A DNA stretch of 64,000 bases from Megamerina dolium (lineage: Eukaryota > Arthropoda > Insecta > Diptera > Megamerinidae): positions 46,911,140 through 46,975,139 of the forward strand of contig OY978526.1 of assembly GCA_963854835.1 (NCBI GenBank), in the 5' to 3' direction. Position numbers and translations under genes: made by a program. Of the stretch, positions 36,101 to 46,982 are shown in pieces (the first letter of the stretch is position 1; each line of letters begins with the position of its first letter). Under the pieces are notes generated by a model. The model made no database searches and had not been told where the DNA came from. It was given only the letters and a program-made list of their open reading frames with translations.

Positions 36101-39100
36101 AGTAAAAACACATTTCGAATACTGTTCAACAATATTGTTTTCGTGTTGCAATAATGCGCGAATCGAGGGAATGCAAAAGATTCACAATAAAGCTATGCGA
36201 ATAATTGTGAGATGCAATAAGTATACCAGTACAGCACATGCTGGATGTCCCAAAATGGTAGAACGTGCAGCAAAGAGCTCAACACGCTTTTGTTTATATA
36301 CATGACTACTATTGGTGCAAGACTACATAGTTGAGAAGGTCCTGTATGTTGGAGAAGTACAGCTAGCTATATACACAACCGAATTTAGGCTACAAAATAT
36401 GGCAAGGCGTCATACCTGAATAATATATTTTTAAAGAGTTTTAAAATTTTTAATATGTTAAATGAAGATGCCAGGCAAAAGAAAAATATACAAGCCTTTA
36501 GAAGAAAATGTAATGAATTTGTGAGGATTCACAAATTCATCCTTGTAAATATAAGTAATCAAATTATTATTAAATAAATACTGCTGACACCCATGAAACA
36601 ATGATGCGTTGTTGTGTATTATGGTGTTTCACGACACCACTTCTGTCTTTTGTTTGGCATACAAATATTGGTTTTTACACTTATGCAAGGTTTTTCGGTG
36701 GAAAAATGTAAAAACATATATTTTTTCTGGAAAAATATAAAATGAAAATAGTTTCAGTGTAAGCATACATGTGTCAGATTCTCTCATTTGTAACTTGAAT
36801 TGAGCATTTTGTATTAACGTCTATCAGCATCTTAACCGTGATTGAGTCAACTGATTATTAATGTTCGTTAAACACAGGTATCGTTAATATCATTTGCTTC
36901 CTCTTGGTTCAGCTCTAGATGTTCTCCTTCTACCCCACTATATAGAATTCTCTTTCATCACGTTACAGTAATCCCTGTACTGATGTTATTAATTTTTTAA
37001 CTCAATTTTCATAATATGTACTTTTCTTCTTCCAGTTTTTATAATCAAATTGCTACAGTTTTATAGCGATTATGTTGTTATTACTGACGATGATAATGAT
37101 GATGATGATGATGAAGTCGTTCATATATTTTATACACGTTTGCATCTAGCTATACATATGTACATATTTAGTACTGCTGTTGCGTAAGAGTTCAATGTGA
37201 CACATTGTTATTGTTATTACAATTTCAATTGTTGCTGTTCTACTCATTATTGTACTGTGAAGTGAAATTATTCAATTGTTGTTGCTGACGATAATAAAAT
37301 ATGGCATATATATATAGATGTAGTATGTATGTGTATGTATAATGGAAGCAACAACAATAAAAACAAATACAAAACAGTAACAGTAGAAGTATTAAGTTGG
37401 TACATTCTATATATGAATTATGTATATAAAAGTACATTAATCGAAATTTTAAAACTCTTGATCATAAACTTGGAAAGTTTAAATTAATTGAATTAGTAGC
37501 GCACTTAAAATGACGGCAATTAATATGTCAATTAGCAAACATTTTTAACATTTTAATCAATCATCACAATGTCATAGCAAATTCCAAGCTTGTTCATTTT
37601 TCGCCTAAAGAAGTAGGTACATGTATTGCTAAAAAGCAATACGAGTAAAAGATGTACTTCACATATATACATACATACATAATTTTGCATAAGCGCACAA
37701 AAAATTAAAAAATTAATTTATTTTGTAGGTATGAATATAAGATTAAAATAGAAATTTCGCAAAAACAAGATAATGGAAACAAAGAGGAAAGTGAAGGACT
37801 ACTTAAAGGTAGTAAGTAGTAAGAGGAGGTAAATAGCAAAGTATAAAATTTCAAAATTCTTTAAGAAAAACAATAAATAAATGTAGATAAGCAAATACAG
37901 AAAGGGTCTGTCGTTAAATGGACGAACATTTGATTGAAATTAAGTTATGGCGAAAGTACGTTATTGCACTGAACAAGAAATATCGTATTTTATCCATTTT
38001 AATTTGTTTAATATAATTAGGTCTTTAATTTATATTTTATATTTTTGATTATTTGTAGCAAATATTATATTGAATGACCCTTTGTGCGAAATAGTATAGT
38101 AAATTCTTATTTAGCAACAGCAGCCAGTAGCAGCAATAACACAGGCAGTAGAATCATTAAAATGAAAAATAAAACCCAACACAAACACACATGACCATCC
38201 AGATACTACTAATATGTAAGTAGTTATGTATGTTTGTGTTTACACGACACTCTAGTAAATATTTATACTTGAAGACTCGAGACGAGCGACAATAAACAAA
38301 ATGATAATTTCAATTAAACTATTGCATTTCAATATAACTACATACATACTAATATAGTACAAATGCAACAATTGTTGTTCTTGTTGACTATGCATATGCG
38401 ACTATTACAATTGTAATTGTTCAACGACAATTTAGGTGATTGTGTTGTCCTACGTGGTAACTCCATTTGTATATGAGTAGTATATGTGCATATATGGACG
38501 TGTGTTTGTGTTGTTTTTTTTTTTGTATACTACATAGATATATAGGAATATACTTTTTGACTTGATATTTTAGCAATGTGCAATTCAGCGCTTATCAAAA
38601 ACACCGAGTTGCGACAAAAACTACTCTACCCGAATCGGCAAAGATAGGAAGATACACTGCAGTTTTGAAAATATGTGCATATTTCTGTTCGTATATGGCT
38701 GTGCATGTACGGCACATGCAATTACTGTAGGCTTTTCACTGCAAAACATTCAACAGGGGATAAATTCGAAAATTTTGTTAGAACAAAAATAGTAATGTTG
38801 CAAATCAAAAGACAAAAAACAACACACAATGTACGAATTTCCATTATATGAGAATTACATAATTACACTTTACCTTTTTGGATCCACGAAATGCATACAC
38901 ATACAGTTCGCGACCAAAATTAAAACATATACGATCGCCGCCATATACTGGATTCGATATACCACCGTTCGCTTCTAAGCCAGCACCATTCATCATTGAA
39001 TGCATTGAAATGCCTGCGCCCAAACGAGCATCCATCGCAGTTGGCACGACGAAGGAGGGTTGCTGTGCACTACTTCCACCAGCACCACTGCCACTGACAG

Positions 39101-39404
39101 TTGTTGCATTTATCGTTGTCGATGTAACCATACTATCACCATTGCCATTAGTTGATCCTGCTGATGTCGAACTGTTTGTACCATTAATACCAAAAGCTCC
39201 TCCATTTGTACCACCGGCACCACTCGTTGGATATGGTAGTGTGACGAATGAGACGTGCACTTGAGGCGAAGTTTGATTGTTCGTATAACCGACGCGATTG
39301 GGTCGTGAGTACTCGGATAGGGTAAGCAAACGATAGGTACCTTCTCGCGTTACAAATTGCGTCTTCAGATCGTCCTTGACATTGGGATCAAGTTGCGTTG
39401 CCAT
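33151..39404 (-). CDS. WDR20: WDR20 homologue, WD40 cofactor of USP12/USP46-type deubiquitinases
   Basis: Coding exons on the minus strand are 39404-38874, 35461-35273, 35198-33273 and 33210-33151, all in phase 0 with GT...AG introns of 3412, 74 and 62 bp. They give 901 residues ending QQHLSPSQAVPPGGTVI. Exon 1 holds the family N-terminus (KTQFVTREGTYRLLTLSEYS). WD repeats are visible, e.g. [31 protein letters not shown] and ACQDGLIYTWVRPG. A Ser/Asn-rich insert of about 270 residues (about 553-823) makes it much longer than vertebrate WDR20. WDR20 is known to activate USP12/USP46 together with WDR48. The short last exon replaces the intronic read-through that a simple ORF call would give. 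No disruption is seen. Confidence 0.93.
36011..36590 (+). pseudogene. LINE reverse transcriptase 3' end inside WDR20 intron 1 (antisense)
   Basis: The first 90 codons include ACKKIGKKLGFFRRIRKKL and VKTHFEYCSTILFSCCNNAR, followed by MQKIHNKAMRIIVRCNKYT, typical of the region after the palm of non-LTR reverse transcriptases. After frame changes the C-terminal phrase FNMLNEDARQKKNIQAFRRK can be followed to about 36535. The tail is TTGTAAATATAAGTAATC and then ATTATTAAATAAATA rather than poly(A), suggesting a CR1- or I-like rather than jockey element. It lies opposite to the host gene. Confidence 0.75.
36591..38873. other. Rest of WDR20 intron 1
   Basis: AT-rich intronic DNA with GATGAT and TTGTTG runs. 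No additional gene or element was recognised. Confidence 0.6.
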
Positions 39405-40600
39405 TACGGCCAGCGATTAGCACAGTATATGAAGGACAATGCAGTTTGTGTGTATGTGTGCAAAATGTGCAATTGTGGTTTTACAACGATCAAGTATAGA
39501 GGGTAGCGGCCAGTTATGGTATGCTGCCGCTGTTTTTGTTGCCGTTGCAACAACACAATATTTGGGAGTTGTCCCCTTTATACTATTTCTCCTCTTCGGT
39601 TTGTTCGTTTTTGCTATTTGCAATTTAATTCGGTTTTCAATTTTCACACCATAGTTTTTTTTTATTGTATTGGGTTTGGGATTGCGGACAATATAATAAA
39701 TGTATAATGCTGCATTTGTTATAGAATTTTTCGTTTTTGTTCTTCGTAATTTTTCACGTTGTTGTTTCTTTTCCTTTCACAAATTTACATGCCACAGGCA
39801 AAAGATATATTAGATTAAGTTGATTACGTTCAATTGAACTGCATTTTCTTTGCAGCACTTTCAATCTCTTTTTTGCAATCAGTTTTAACGTTTTCTATCT
39901 CATGTAAATTTTGCACAATTATTTAATTTATATCAATTTCCCTTTGCCTGTGTGTACTTCTTCACAAATTCTCAGTCATTCTACTTCGTTTTTATTTTTA
40001 TTTTATTTTGTCTTCGTTTTGACATACGTATTGACACATTGAGCGAGAAGAATATAGCATATTCTGTCACTATCGAAAAAATGTTTGTATTGGCAATGCT
40101 CTTACATACATTCTAATGTAGCAAAAATTTGACTGGAATTATTGAAATCAGACAAAAGCATGTATGTATATGCAGAGAAACTTTTATTCTTATATACAAT
40201 TACAGTCCCAGTATTTTTGCATTTTTCTGGTACAATAATAGTGGGTTTCATGTAATCACATAAACATATAAACCGCAACATTTTACATCATTTTCACGCA
40301 TTGTTATATGAACGCATAAAGTCATCGTGTCAAGGCCATAAATCAATCAGCTGGTTATTGTTAATAAGGGGGGAAAAATATGCTGAGTTAGCAGAAAGAA
40401 AATAAAAATAGAAATTACTGATTGGTTGATTTCGTTGCTTTTTGAAAAAATATAAATTGATTATCCTTTATATAAATTAAGTAAATTCACTTCAATAAAT
40501 AATTGAAGGTATTAAAGAAAAAAACGTATTCAACATAGTTGTATTTCATTTATTATTATTATTTTTCATACAAATATGTCAGCTGATTTGCGAGGATATA
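39405..40600 (-). promoter_or_regulatory. WDR20 upstream region (inferred promoter and 5' UTR)
   Basis: The 1.2 kb upstream of the WDR20 start codon contains no other gene. It is bounded on the far side by a Gypsy element whose LTR starts at 40605. No specific promoter motif could be fixed. Confidence 0.3.
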
Positions 40601-40604
40601 ATAT

Positions 40605-41038
40605 TGTTACGTTTTTATTCTGTGAACGTTTAATTCTATTTGAATTACCTTGTTCGATCACTGGATTCTGTTAATGATAACTGCAACACTTATTTTATAC
40701 AACTATAACAACAATTTATTTAATAATCTCTATTTACAATCAACACTGTTTACAATCAACTATTTACAATAACACTTAATTGTACTTGCAACTTTTGCCT
40801 CTGTATCAATGTTTCTGCAATCACGTTCGAGATCAAATTGATTCTCTCTTCTCAACACTGGCTCTATTTATACTCTGTTGGCAACACCCTAGAATCTTCC
40901 TTTATCGAGATTCTTCTCTTCCTTTCTCGTTGGCTTGTTTTGGTTATCGCTCATTTCTTTTTGTTGACATTCGTTTCGATGCTGCCAATAGTGTCAGTCA
41001 CAATAGTGATGAGTAATCAACTATCGATACTCGTTACA
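40605..41038 (-). repeat. 3' LTR of the deleted Gypsy element, copy d
   Basis: 434 bp bounded by TGTTACG and CGTTACA in plus orientation. The minus strand carries the TATAAATAG promoter motif and AATAAA signal found in the other copies. Confidence 0.95.
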
Positions 41039-41049
41039 CTGCCCTCCTC

Positions 41050-42158
41050 TTAACCTTGTTCGTCCCGAACAAGTTTTTCTACTTCCCCTCGATATGGCGC
41101 AAGTCGCTCTAAGTGCACTACTTTAAACTTTGCTCTTTTATTCCAGGCACGTTGAATACGATACACTACGTCATTTATCTTTGCTATAATCTCATATGGT
41201 CCTTCCCAATGAGTCTGTAGTTTAGGGGACAGGCCTTTCTTTCGTTGTGGATTATGAAGCATTACAGGCCTCCTTCATAGAACCCTTTTGAATTTGCTTT
41301 CAAGTCATACCTGGCCTTCATCTTATCGCTTATCATCTGCGACCGCTCTCTGATGAACTGATGTACTTCATCCAACTGTTCCCGCTTTTCGCTAGTATAA
41401 TTTCCTTCGGTTGATCTCGTTGGTGTTACAACTCCAAATTTTAAATCAGCTGGCAGTCTTAACTCGTTTCCAAAAATTGCCATTGCCGGTGTAGTAGCCG
41501 TCGTATCATGTTGTGCGCATCGATATGCCATGAGGAACATTGGTATATGTACATCCCAGTCTCTTTGGTATTTATCTACGACTTTTCTCAAATATTCCTC
41601 CAAGGTACGGTTAAATCGTTCTACCATGCCATCAGATTGTGGATGCAAAGGTGTTGTACGAGTTTTGTATATACCCAGCATACGGCATATCTCTTGGAAT
41701 ACAACTGATTCGAAATTTCGACCTTGGTCTGAGTGTAACTCCATCGGTACACCAAAACGAGTAACCCATTGGTTGACGAATACATCCGCAACTGTACTAC
41801 CTTCCTGATTTGGAATGGGGTATACTTCAGGCCATTTACTGAAGTAATCTATAACCACCAGAACATACTTGTTTCCTGCGTTGCTTATTGGAAATGGCCC
41901 AGCTATGTCCATAGCAATTCGCTCAAATGGAGCACCCACGGTGTATTGGTGCATCTTACCACGACTTTTCTTAGTGGGACCTTTGGCCATTGCACATTGC
42001 TTACACTTCCGAATCCAATCAGCGACATGGTCATGACATCCAACCCAATAAAATCGTTTCTTTATTTTCTCGGCGGTTTTGGTGATTCCCAAATGCCCTC
42101 CACTGGAGGCATTGTGATACTCAGCTATCACTTCATTTATTCTTGCCTTGGGTACCAC
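41050..42158 (-). pseudogene. Gypsy integrase, two small frameshifts
   Basis: From 42158 the frame gives the zinc-binding HHCC region (EYHNASSGGHLGITKT ... WIRKCKQCAMAKG). The DDE core follows, with Asp in IAMDIAGPFP, Asp in ELHSDQGRNFES and Glu in DGMVERFNRTLEEYLRK. The C-terminal part (LQTHWEGPYEIIAKINDVVY, FKVVHLERLAPYRG) lies in a second frame from 41262. A one-base loss at about 41264 separates the two, and a one-base shift at about 42160 separates the integrase from the upstream RNase H ORF. The family inserts DNA with 4-bp duplications, ATAT here. Confidence 0.9.
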
Positions 42159-42165
42159 TAGCAGA

Positions 42166-43023
42166 TCATAAGTGATTTTTCACATCTTCACTTTCCCATG
42201 TTCGGAATAAACATCCGTCTCGTAAGTGCAGGCTTTGCCACTGCGCCCAGTATGCCTTTGCTATTGGACTCTCATTAGCCATTTCTTGCCAATCTGGACG
42301 TATGCCCTGCTCCTTGTATTCCATAATCTTTACGAGATCTGGATCGTTCCGCTGATCTTCTTGCACTCGTTCAGTGGTCCATGTCTCCTCCGGCAATATA
42401 TTTGTAAGTCGTACGTCGACAATGTGCTTCTTGCTTTCCACTCGAGAACAATGTTTACATTCCATTTTGCAAGGACGACGAGATAGAGCATCCGCGTTGC
42501 CGTGATGTCCTCCTTTACGATGTTCGATGGTAAAATGATAACTCTGCAGCCTTTCAATCCAGCGCGCCAATTGTCCTTCTGGGTTTTTAAATTGCAATAA
42601 CCACCTTAGCGCTGAGTGGTCAGTTCGTAGATGAAATGACTGACCGTACAAGTATTTATGGAAATACTTTACACATTCCAGTATTGCGAGCAACTCTCTT
42701 CGTGTGACACAGTAATTTCTTTCTGGCTTCGACAGGATTTTACTGTAGTATGCTATTACTTTTTCTTGCCCATCTATGATCTGAGAGAGCACACCACCTA
42801 TTCCATAACCACTCGCATCTATTTTGATATCTTCCTCAGCGTGCACAACTGCTTGTATATCAGCTTCCTCGAAGAACTCATGTTCTTCTACATTAATTCC
42901 CTTAGCCTCCATAGCTTGCTTCAGCCTCACCAGCAGTTCCGCCTTTGCACCTGATGACGATAGATTCATCTCTACCAACAGCTTTTTAAGCTGGTCCACT
43001 TTTAGTTGGTCAATTTTCACCAT
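42166..43023 (-). CDS. In-frame fusion: gag SAP-like domain joined to RNase H
   Basis: The 285-codon ORF starts at the normal gag ATG, 13 bp after the primer binding site. Residues 1-45 are a SAP-like DNA-binding motif (VDQLKKLLVEMNLSSSGAKA). After residue about 70 the sequence switches to the RNase H domain of pol (DASGYGIGGVLSQ, then YYSKILSKPERNYCVTRREL, then LRTDHSALRWLLQ), ending in the linker before integrase. Comparison with the copy at 62607 shows where gag stops matching, at GCGAGTGGT. The fusion arose by deletion of everything from mid-gag to RNase H. Whether it is expressed is unknown. Confidence 0.85.
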   Translation of the reverse strand: MVKIDQLKVDQLKKLLVEMNLSSSGAKAELLVRLKQAMEAKGINVEEHEFFEEADIQAVVHAEEDIKIDASGYGIGGVLSQIIDGQEKVIAYYSKILSKPERNYCVTRRELLAILECVKYFHKYLYGQSFHLRTDHSALRWLLQFKNPEGQLARWIERLQSYHFTIEHRKGGHHGNADALSRRPCKMECKHCSRVESKKHIVDVRLTNILPEETWTTERVQEDQRNDPDLVKIMEYKEQGIRPDWQEMANESPIAKAYWAQWQSLHLRDGCLFRTWESEDVKNHL

Positions 43024-43035
43024 TTTTACAGAATC

Positions 43036-43050
43036 CCACTTCTGACACCA
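43036..43050 (-). other. Primer binding site of the Gypsy element
   Basis: The minus strand reads TGGTGTCAGAAGTGG two bases after the LTR end. TGG at the start fits pairing with a tRNA CCA end. The same 15 bases follow the LTR at 62580-62594. Confidence 0.85.
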
Positions 43051-43052
43051 AT

Positions 43053-43490
43053 TTTTACGTTTTTATTCTGTGAACGTTTAATTCTATTTGAATTACCTTG
43101 TTCGATCACTGGATTCTGTTAATGATAACTGCAACACTTATTTTATACAACTATATACAGCAACAATTTATTTAATAATCTCTATTTACAATCAACACTG
43201 TTTACAATCAACTATTTACAATAACACTTAATTGTACTTGCAACTTTTGCCTCTGTATCAATGTTTTCGCAATCACGTTCGGAGTTAGATTGATTGTCAA
43301 TTCTCAACACTGGCTCTATTTATACTCTGTTGGCAACACCCCAGAATCTTCCTTTATCGAGATTCTTCTCTTCCTTTCTCGTTGGCTTGTTCTGGTTATC
43401 GCTCATTTCTTTTTGTTGACATTCGTTTCGATGCTGCCAATAGTGTCAGTCACAATAGTGATGATTAATCAACTATCGATACTCGTTACA
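43053..43490 (-). repeat. 5' LTR of the deleted Gypsy element, copy e
   Basis: 438 bp, nearly identical to copy d. The LTR end next to the primer binding site has CGTAAAA instead of CGTAACA. Confidence 0.95.
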
Positions 43491-43494
43491 ATAT

Positions 43495-44060
43495 TATAAG
43501 GCCTACCCTACTTTTATACGATTACATGAATCCCGCCATTATAAATGATATTTAATCAGTTCCCAAGGTGTTGTAGACGTATCGTTGTATAGTGTTACAG
43601 TTTTACAACTATTGTATCAGCATTGTTGCTGTTTCACATAAAAAATGTGAATAGCATCAATCCAACTTTGCAGCCAATTAGCCAGTTCACGAAGCGCTGT
43701 ACAGTTTTATGTTGTAAATGAAATTGTATACGAACACAACACTTGTGAATAGGCTGTTGTATGTTTTATCGTTGTGTCTTTTTGTCAAGACTTCAAATGT
43801 CAATAATTCTCTTCAGGCAGTGTCAAAATTATTAATGATGAGTACAAGATTATGAATTTGTATTCTTTTACTTTTTGGTTTTACCAAATTTTTTTGGTTA
43901 TTTTAATTATTGTGACAATTCAAAAAATATTTAGAAGTTAATATAATTAGAAAAAAATTAATAATAATTGAAAAAAAAATAGAGAAGCAAGGTAAGGTAA
44001 GTATTATTAATTCATTTTATAAATTCTATTTCATTATTTTTACTTCTTTCTTTCAGGGAC
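43495..44060. other. No gene recognised
   Basis: AT-rich sequence. On the plus strand a GTAAGT (about 43996) and a TTTCAG (about 44058) frame a 60-bp intron-like segment just before the GC-rich block, but no coding exons could be attached. Confidence 0.4.
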
Positions 44061-44084
44061 TGACCATATGGCTTGTCTAAAGGG

Positions 44085-44640
44085 ATTTAGACATCGCGGC
44101 CCTCATGCACTCGTGCATTAATTGAGTGCATCTCGTAGATGGGACAGTGAGCCGATCGCGTCCTCGATCGCTCGATCTGTCCTCCGACGAACATTGGGAG
44201 TTGGTCGTTGTCTAGGCTAGGAGCTTCTCGGGGTGGAAGCTACATGTAGTTGCTCGACGCGACGAGAGCGCGGAGGGTTTCGCTGCAATCCGTGGCGGAG
44301 ATCCTCAGATCTGCGCCGATGCCTGGGTTCAGGACGATGCCTCGTGCGTCCGCCTTCAGGTCGTCCACGTGGCGCACGATTACGTCGTCGACGCTGTTGC
44401 GTGGTGCGGCGATTCGGCGGCCCCTGCCCAGTAGGGGACCGGACCGGATGGAGAAGCGTGTGATGCGCCAATCTGCATTTTTTGCACGAGTTTGGCGAAT
44501 CACACGACCCGGTCTCGTGCGACCGAGCCAGGCAGTTACGGCAGTATCGATGCGCGCGCACCACATCCTCCCTCTGGCTTGTGCTCATCGCCAAAAACCC
44601 GCGGCAATACCGCAGGGCGTGGAGCCGATGACATAGTTGG
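44085..44640 (-). pseudogene. BEL/Pao-type gag fragment with zinc knuckles, GC-rich
   Basis: The minus-strand ORF at 44594-44217 starts MSTSQREDVVRAHRYCRNCL (after MA) and continues with ARSHETGSCDSPNSCKKC and LAHHTLLHP, the paired zinc-knuckle signature of BEL/Pao gag proteins. An Arg-rich tail follows (RRTTQQRRRRNRAPRGRP). It is clearly richer in G and C than its surroundings. No protease or RT follows, so it is a short gag-type relic or a gag-only element. On the minus strand GAGGGCCGCGATGTCTAA at about 44100 looks like a polypurine tract followed by an LTR-like TGT, but no second LTR was found. Confidence 0.65.
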
Positions 44641-44769
44641 CACCGATGATGATTGCTATGGGCGGAACTGGAAAGATAGAATTGAAAAGCGGAATTAGCT
44701 TAAGGGCTTGAGCCAAAGTCTGATAGCGGAAAAAAAGAGATTTTTTTGTATATTACGATTTTACGCGAG

Positions 44770-46260
44770 CGGCAAAATACATAATTTTACTAAGGGCCGC
44801 TTGAGAACGGCCGATTTGGACCGAATATCTGCGACACAGATGTGGCCGTCAGATCTTCGATACTGATGAGTGACGCGTCCGAGACTCCATTCGTTGGGGG
44901 GCAGCAGCTCATCCTTGATTACCACCAGTTGACCTACTTCCAGCTCCTTTTGAGGGTGTTGCCATTTGTATCGTTTGTGCAGATCTTGTATTTACTCAGT
45001 TTTCCATCTGCGGCTAAACTGGTGGTGAAGCGCCTTGAGTTTTTCCCATCGGTTTATTAGGGATATATCTTCCGAGTTGGGTTCGGGCAAGGCCGTTAGT
45101 GGAGCACTTCGCAGGAAGTGACCTGGAGTTAGCGCTATCAGTTCTTTGGGATCTTGAGAGAGGGGAGACAATGGTCTAGAGTTGAGCACGGCTTCGATTC
45201 TACAGAGCAGAGTTGAGAACTCTTCGAAGCGGAATTTGTGATTGCCGGCAGTCTTTTTGAAATGAGCCTTAGAGCTTTTGACTGCCGACTCCCAGAGACC
45301 GCCCATGTGAGGCGCACTGGGAGGAATAAAAACCCAGTCAATACCTTACGGAGAGTATTGGGCCAGAATATCTTTGGACAACTCTTTAGAGAATTTGAGG
45401 AATTCTTTACTCATGGCTCTTTGAGCTCCAACGAAAGTTGTACCATTATCCGACATGATTTTGCGGGGAAGGCCTCTTCTGCCAACGAATCTGGCGAATG
45501 CGGCGCGGAATGCCTCGGTAGAGAGATCAGAGCACAATTCCAAATGAATGGCCTTTGTGGAAAAGCATACAAATACAGCCACATACCCTTTGAGAAAGGC
45601 AGCAGTTCGAAGCGTAGATGCTTTAATTTGGAATGGGCCTGCAAAATCAACACCTGTGGTAGCGAAAGGTACCGACAAGGTACACCGTTCAGGCGGCAGA
45701 GTTGCCATAATCTGTGATCGGACCTTTTGTTTGTGGATGGTACAAACTTTGCTTAGAAATATGCATTTCCTTATTTGGGGCTTAAGACGAGGAATATAGA
45801 ATTCTTGTCGAGCCATTCGGAACATGAGCCTTTGTTCTGCGTGTAGGAGCAGAGTATGGAGAAACTCGAGGTACAAAACGCAAAATCGGGATTTTTCCGG
45901 AAGAATTATGGGGTGGCGCTCACTATAACTAAGACCAGAATGAGCTAATCGACCATTTACTCTCATGAGATTTTCCTTATCTAGAAATGGATTTAAAGTG
46001 AGCAAAGAGCTTTTATTGCTGACTACTGCGGTTGAGCTGAGAAGAGCCTTCAGCTCTTTAGGAAAATATTGCCATTGGGCTAACGAGATTAGCCGGCTTT
46101 TTGCGAAACGAATTTCGTCCTGCGAGAGTGAGGAATTCGAAATTGGAGAAGATTTTCGCAATTTAGAGAGTCCGTTATGGACAAAACGGAAAACGTAAGA
46201 AATCATACGTATTTCCCTTGAAAATGATGGGAACCCGATCGAGAATGAATGTATGGTCAT
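44770..46260 (-). pseudogene. BEL/Pao integrase
   Basis: From 46260 the frame gives NENLMRVNGR-type sequence (KENLMRVNGRLAHSGLSYSE), a zinc-binding region with HAEQRLMFRMARQEFYIPR, and the DDE core: Asp in VDFAGPFQIKAS, Asp in IMSDNGTTFVGAQ, and Glu in MGGLWESAVKSSK in the next frame after a stop at 45346. The C-terminal block (IEAVLNSRPLSPLSQDPKEL, TPGHFLRSAPLTALPEP) runs on to about 44770 with one more shift. This is the same region as the BEL relic at 1330-2590 but from a different family member. Confidence 0.9.
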
Positions 46261-46982
46261 CTAACGTGAGAAGAACCTCTACTTTCCTTTGCTCGGGGGC
46301 AAAGTACTGAGAATTCGACATCTAAAGTTTCTTTAACGGACTTGGCTAGGTGCGAAAGTAAAACGGCGCTACACAATTCCAAACGTGGTAAGCTGACCGT
46401 CTGAAGAGGTGCAACTTTTCCTTTAGCCACCAGTAAATGACAGGATCTTTGATTATTCATGTCCATTGATAGTATGTACAGGGCTGCACAATACGCTTTC
46501 TCTGAAGCGTCTCAAAATCCATGAAGCTGGATTCGCTTCTTGGGAGAGAATTGTACCCATTGAGGGATTTCGATGAGACCAATGGACGAAATGTTCTCCA
46601 GAAATACATTCCATTTGATGAGCGATCTGGGTTTCACGCATTCATCCCAGTCGGTGCCTTCTAACCAGAGCTCTTGGATAAGCAGCTTGGCTTGAGTCAT
46701 GATGGGCGAGAGCCATCCTGCCGGGTCAAAAAGTTTCGCACCGGCAGATAAAATTTGACGCTTGGTAGCAGCGGATGTTGTTTCGATGGGCGATACTGAG
46801 TACGAGAATGTGTCAGTCAATGCATTCCATCGATTTCCAAGGGTTTTTGTGGCACTGGCACTTTCAAATTTTAGAAAATCAGAATCGAGAAGTTCTGATT
46901 TTGGGATATTTTCTAAAATTTTAGCATGATTTGCAGTAATCTTTAGTAATGGAAATCCTGCGGAGTTGAGGACTTGTATCAC
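46257..46982 (-). pseudogene. BEL/Pao RNase H region
   Basis: Segments read LLKITANHAKILENIPKSE, then FDPAGWLSPIMTQAKLLIQE and WVQFSPKKRIQLHGF, where a stop falls, and then DASEKAYCAALYIL with the first RNase H Asp. The block KVAPLQTVSLPRLELCSAVL follows, which is homologous to the relic at 1003-1090. A further frame break near 46260 separates it from the integrase. Confidence 0.85.

Larger units (their letters stand above)
40605..43490 (-). mobile_element. Gypsy LTR retrotransposon (SAP-gag family), internal deletion, 2.9 kb
   Basis: The element is flanked by ATAT (40601-40604, 43491-43494). Its 5' LTR is at 43053-43490 and 3' LTR at 40605-41038. The primer binding site TGGTGTCAGAAGTGG (minus strand, 43050-43036) follows the 5' LTR, and the purine-rich AAGAGGAGGGCAG precedes the 3' LTR. 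The PBS resembles that of the mdg3/blastopia type elements said to use tRNA-Leu (from memory). Internal sequence codes for a gag N-terminus fused to RNase H, then integrase. Most of gag, the protease and the polymerase core are gone. Confidence 0.95.
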
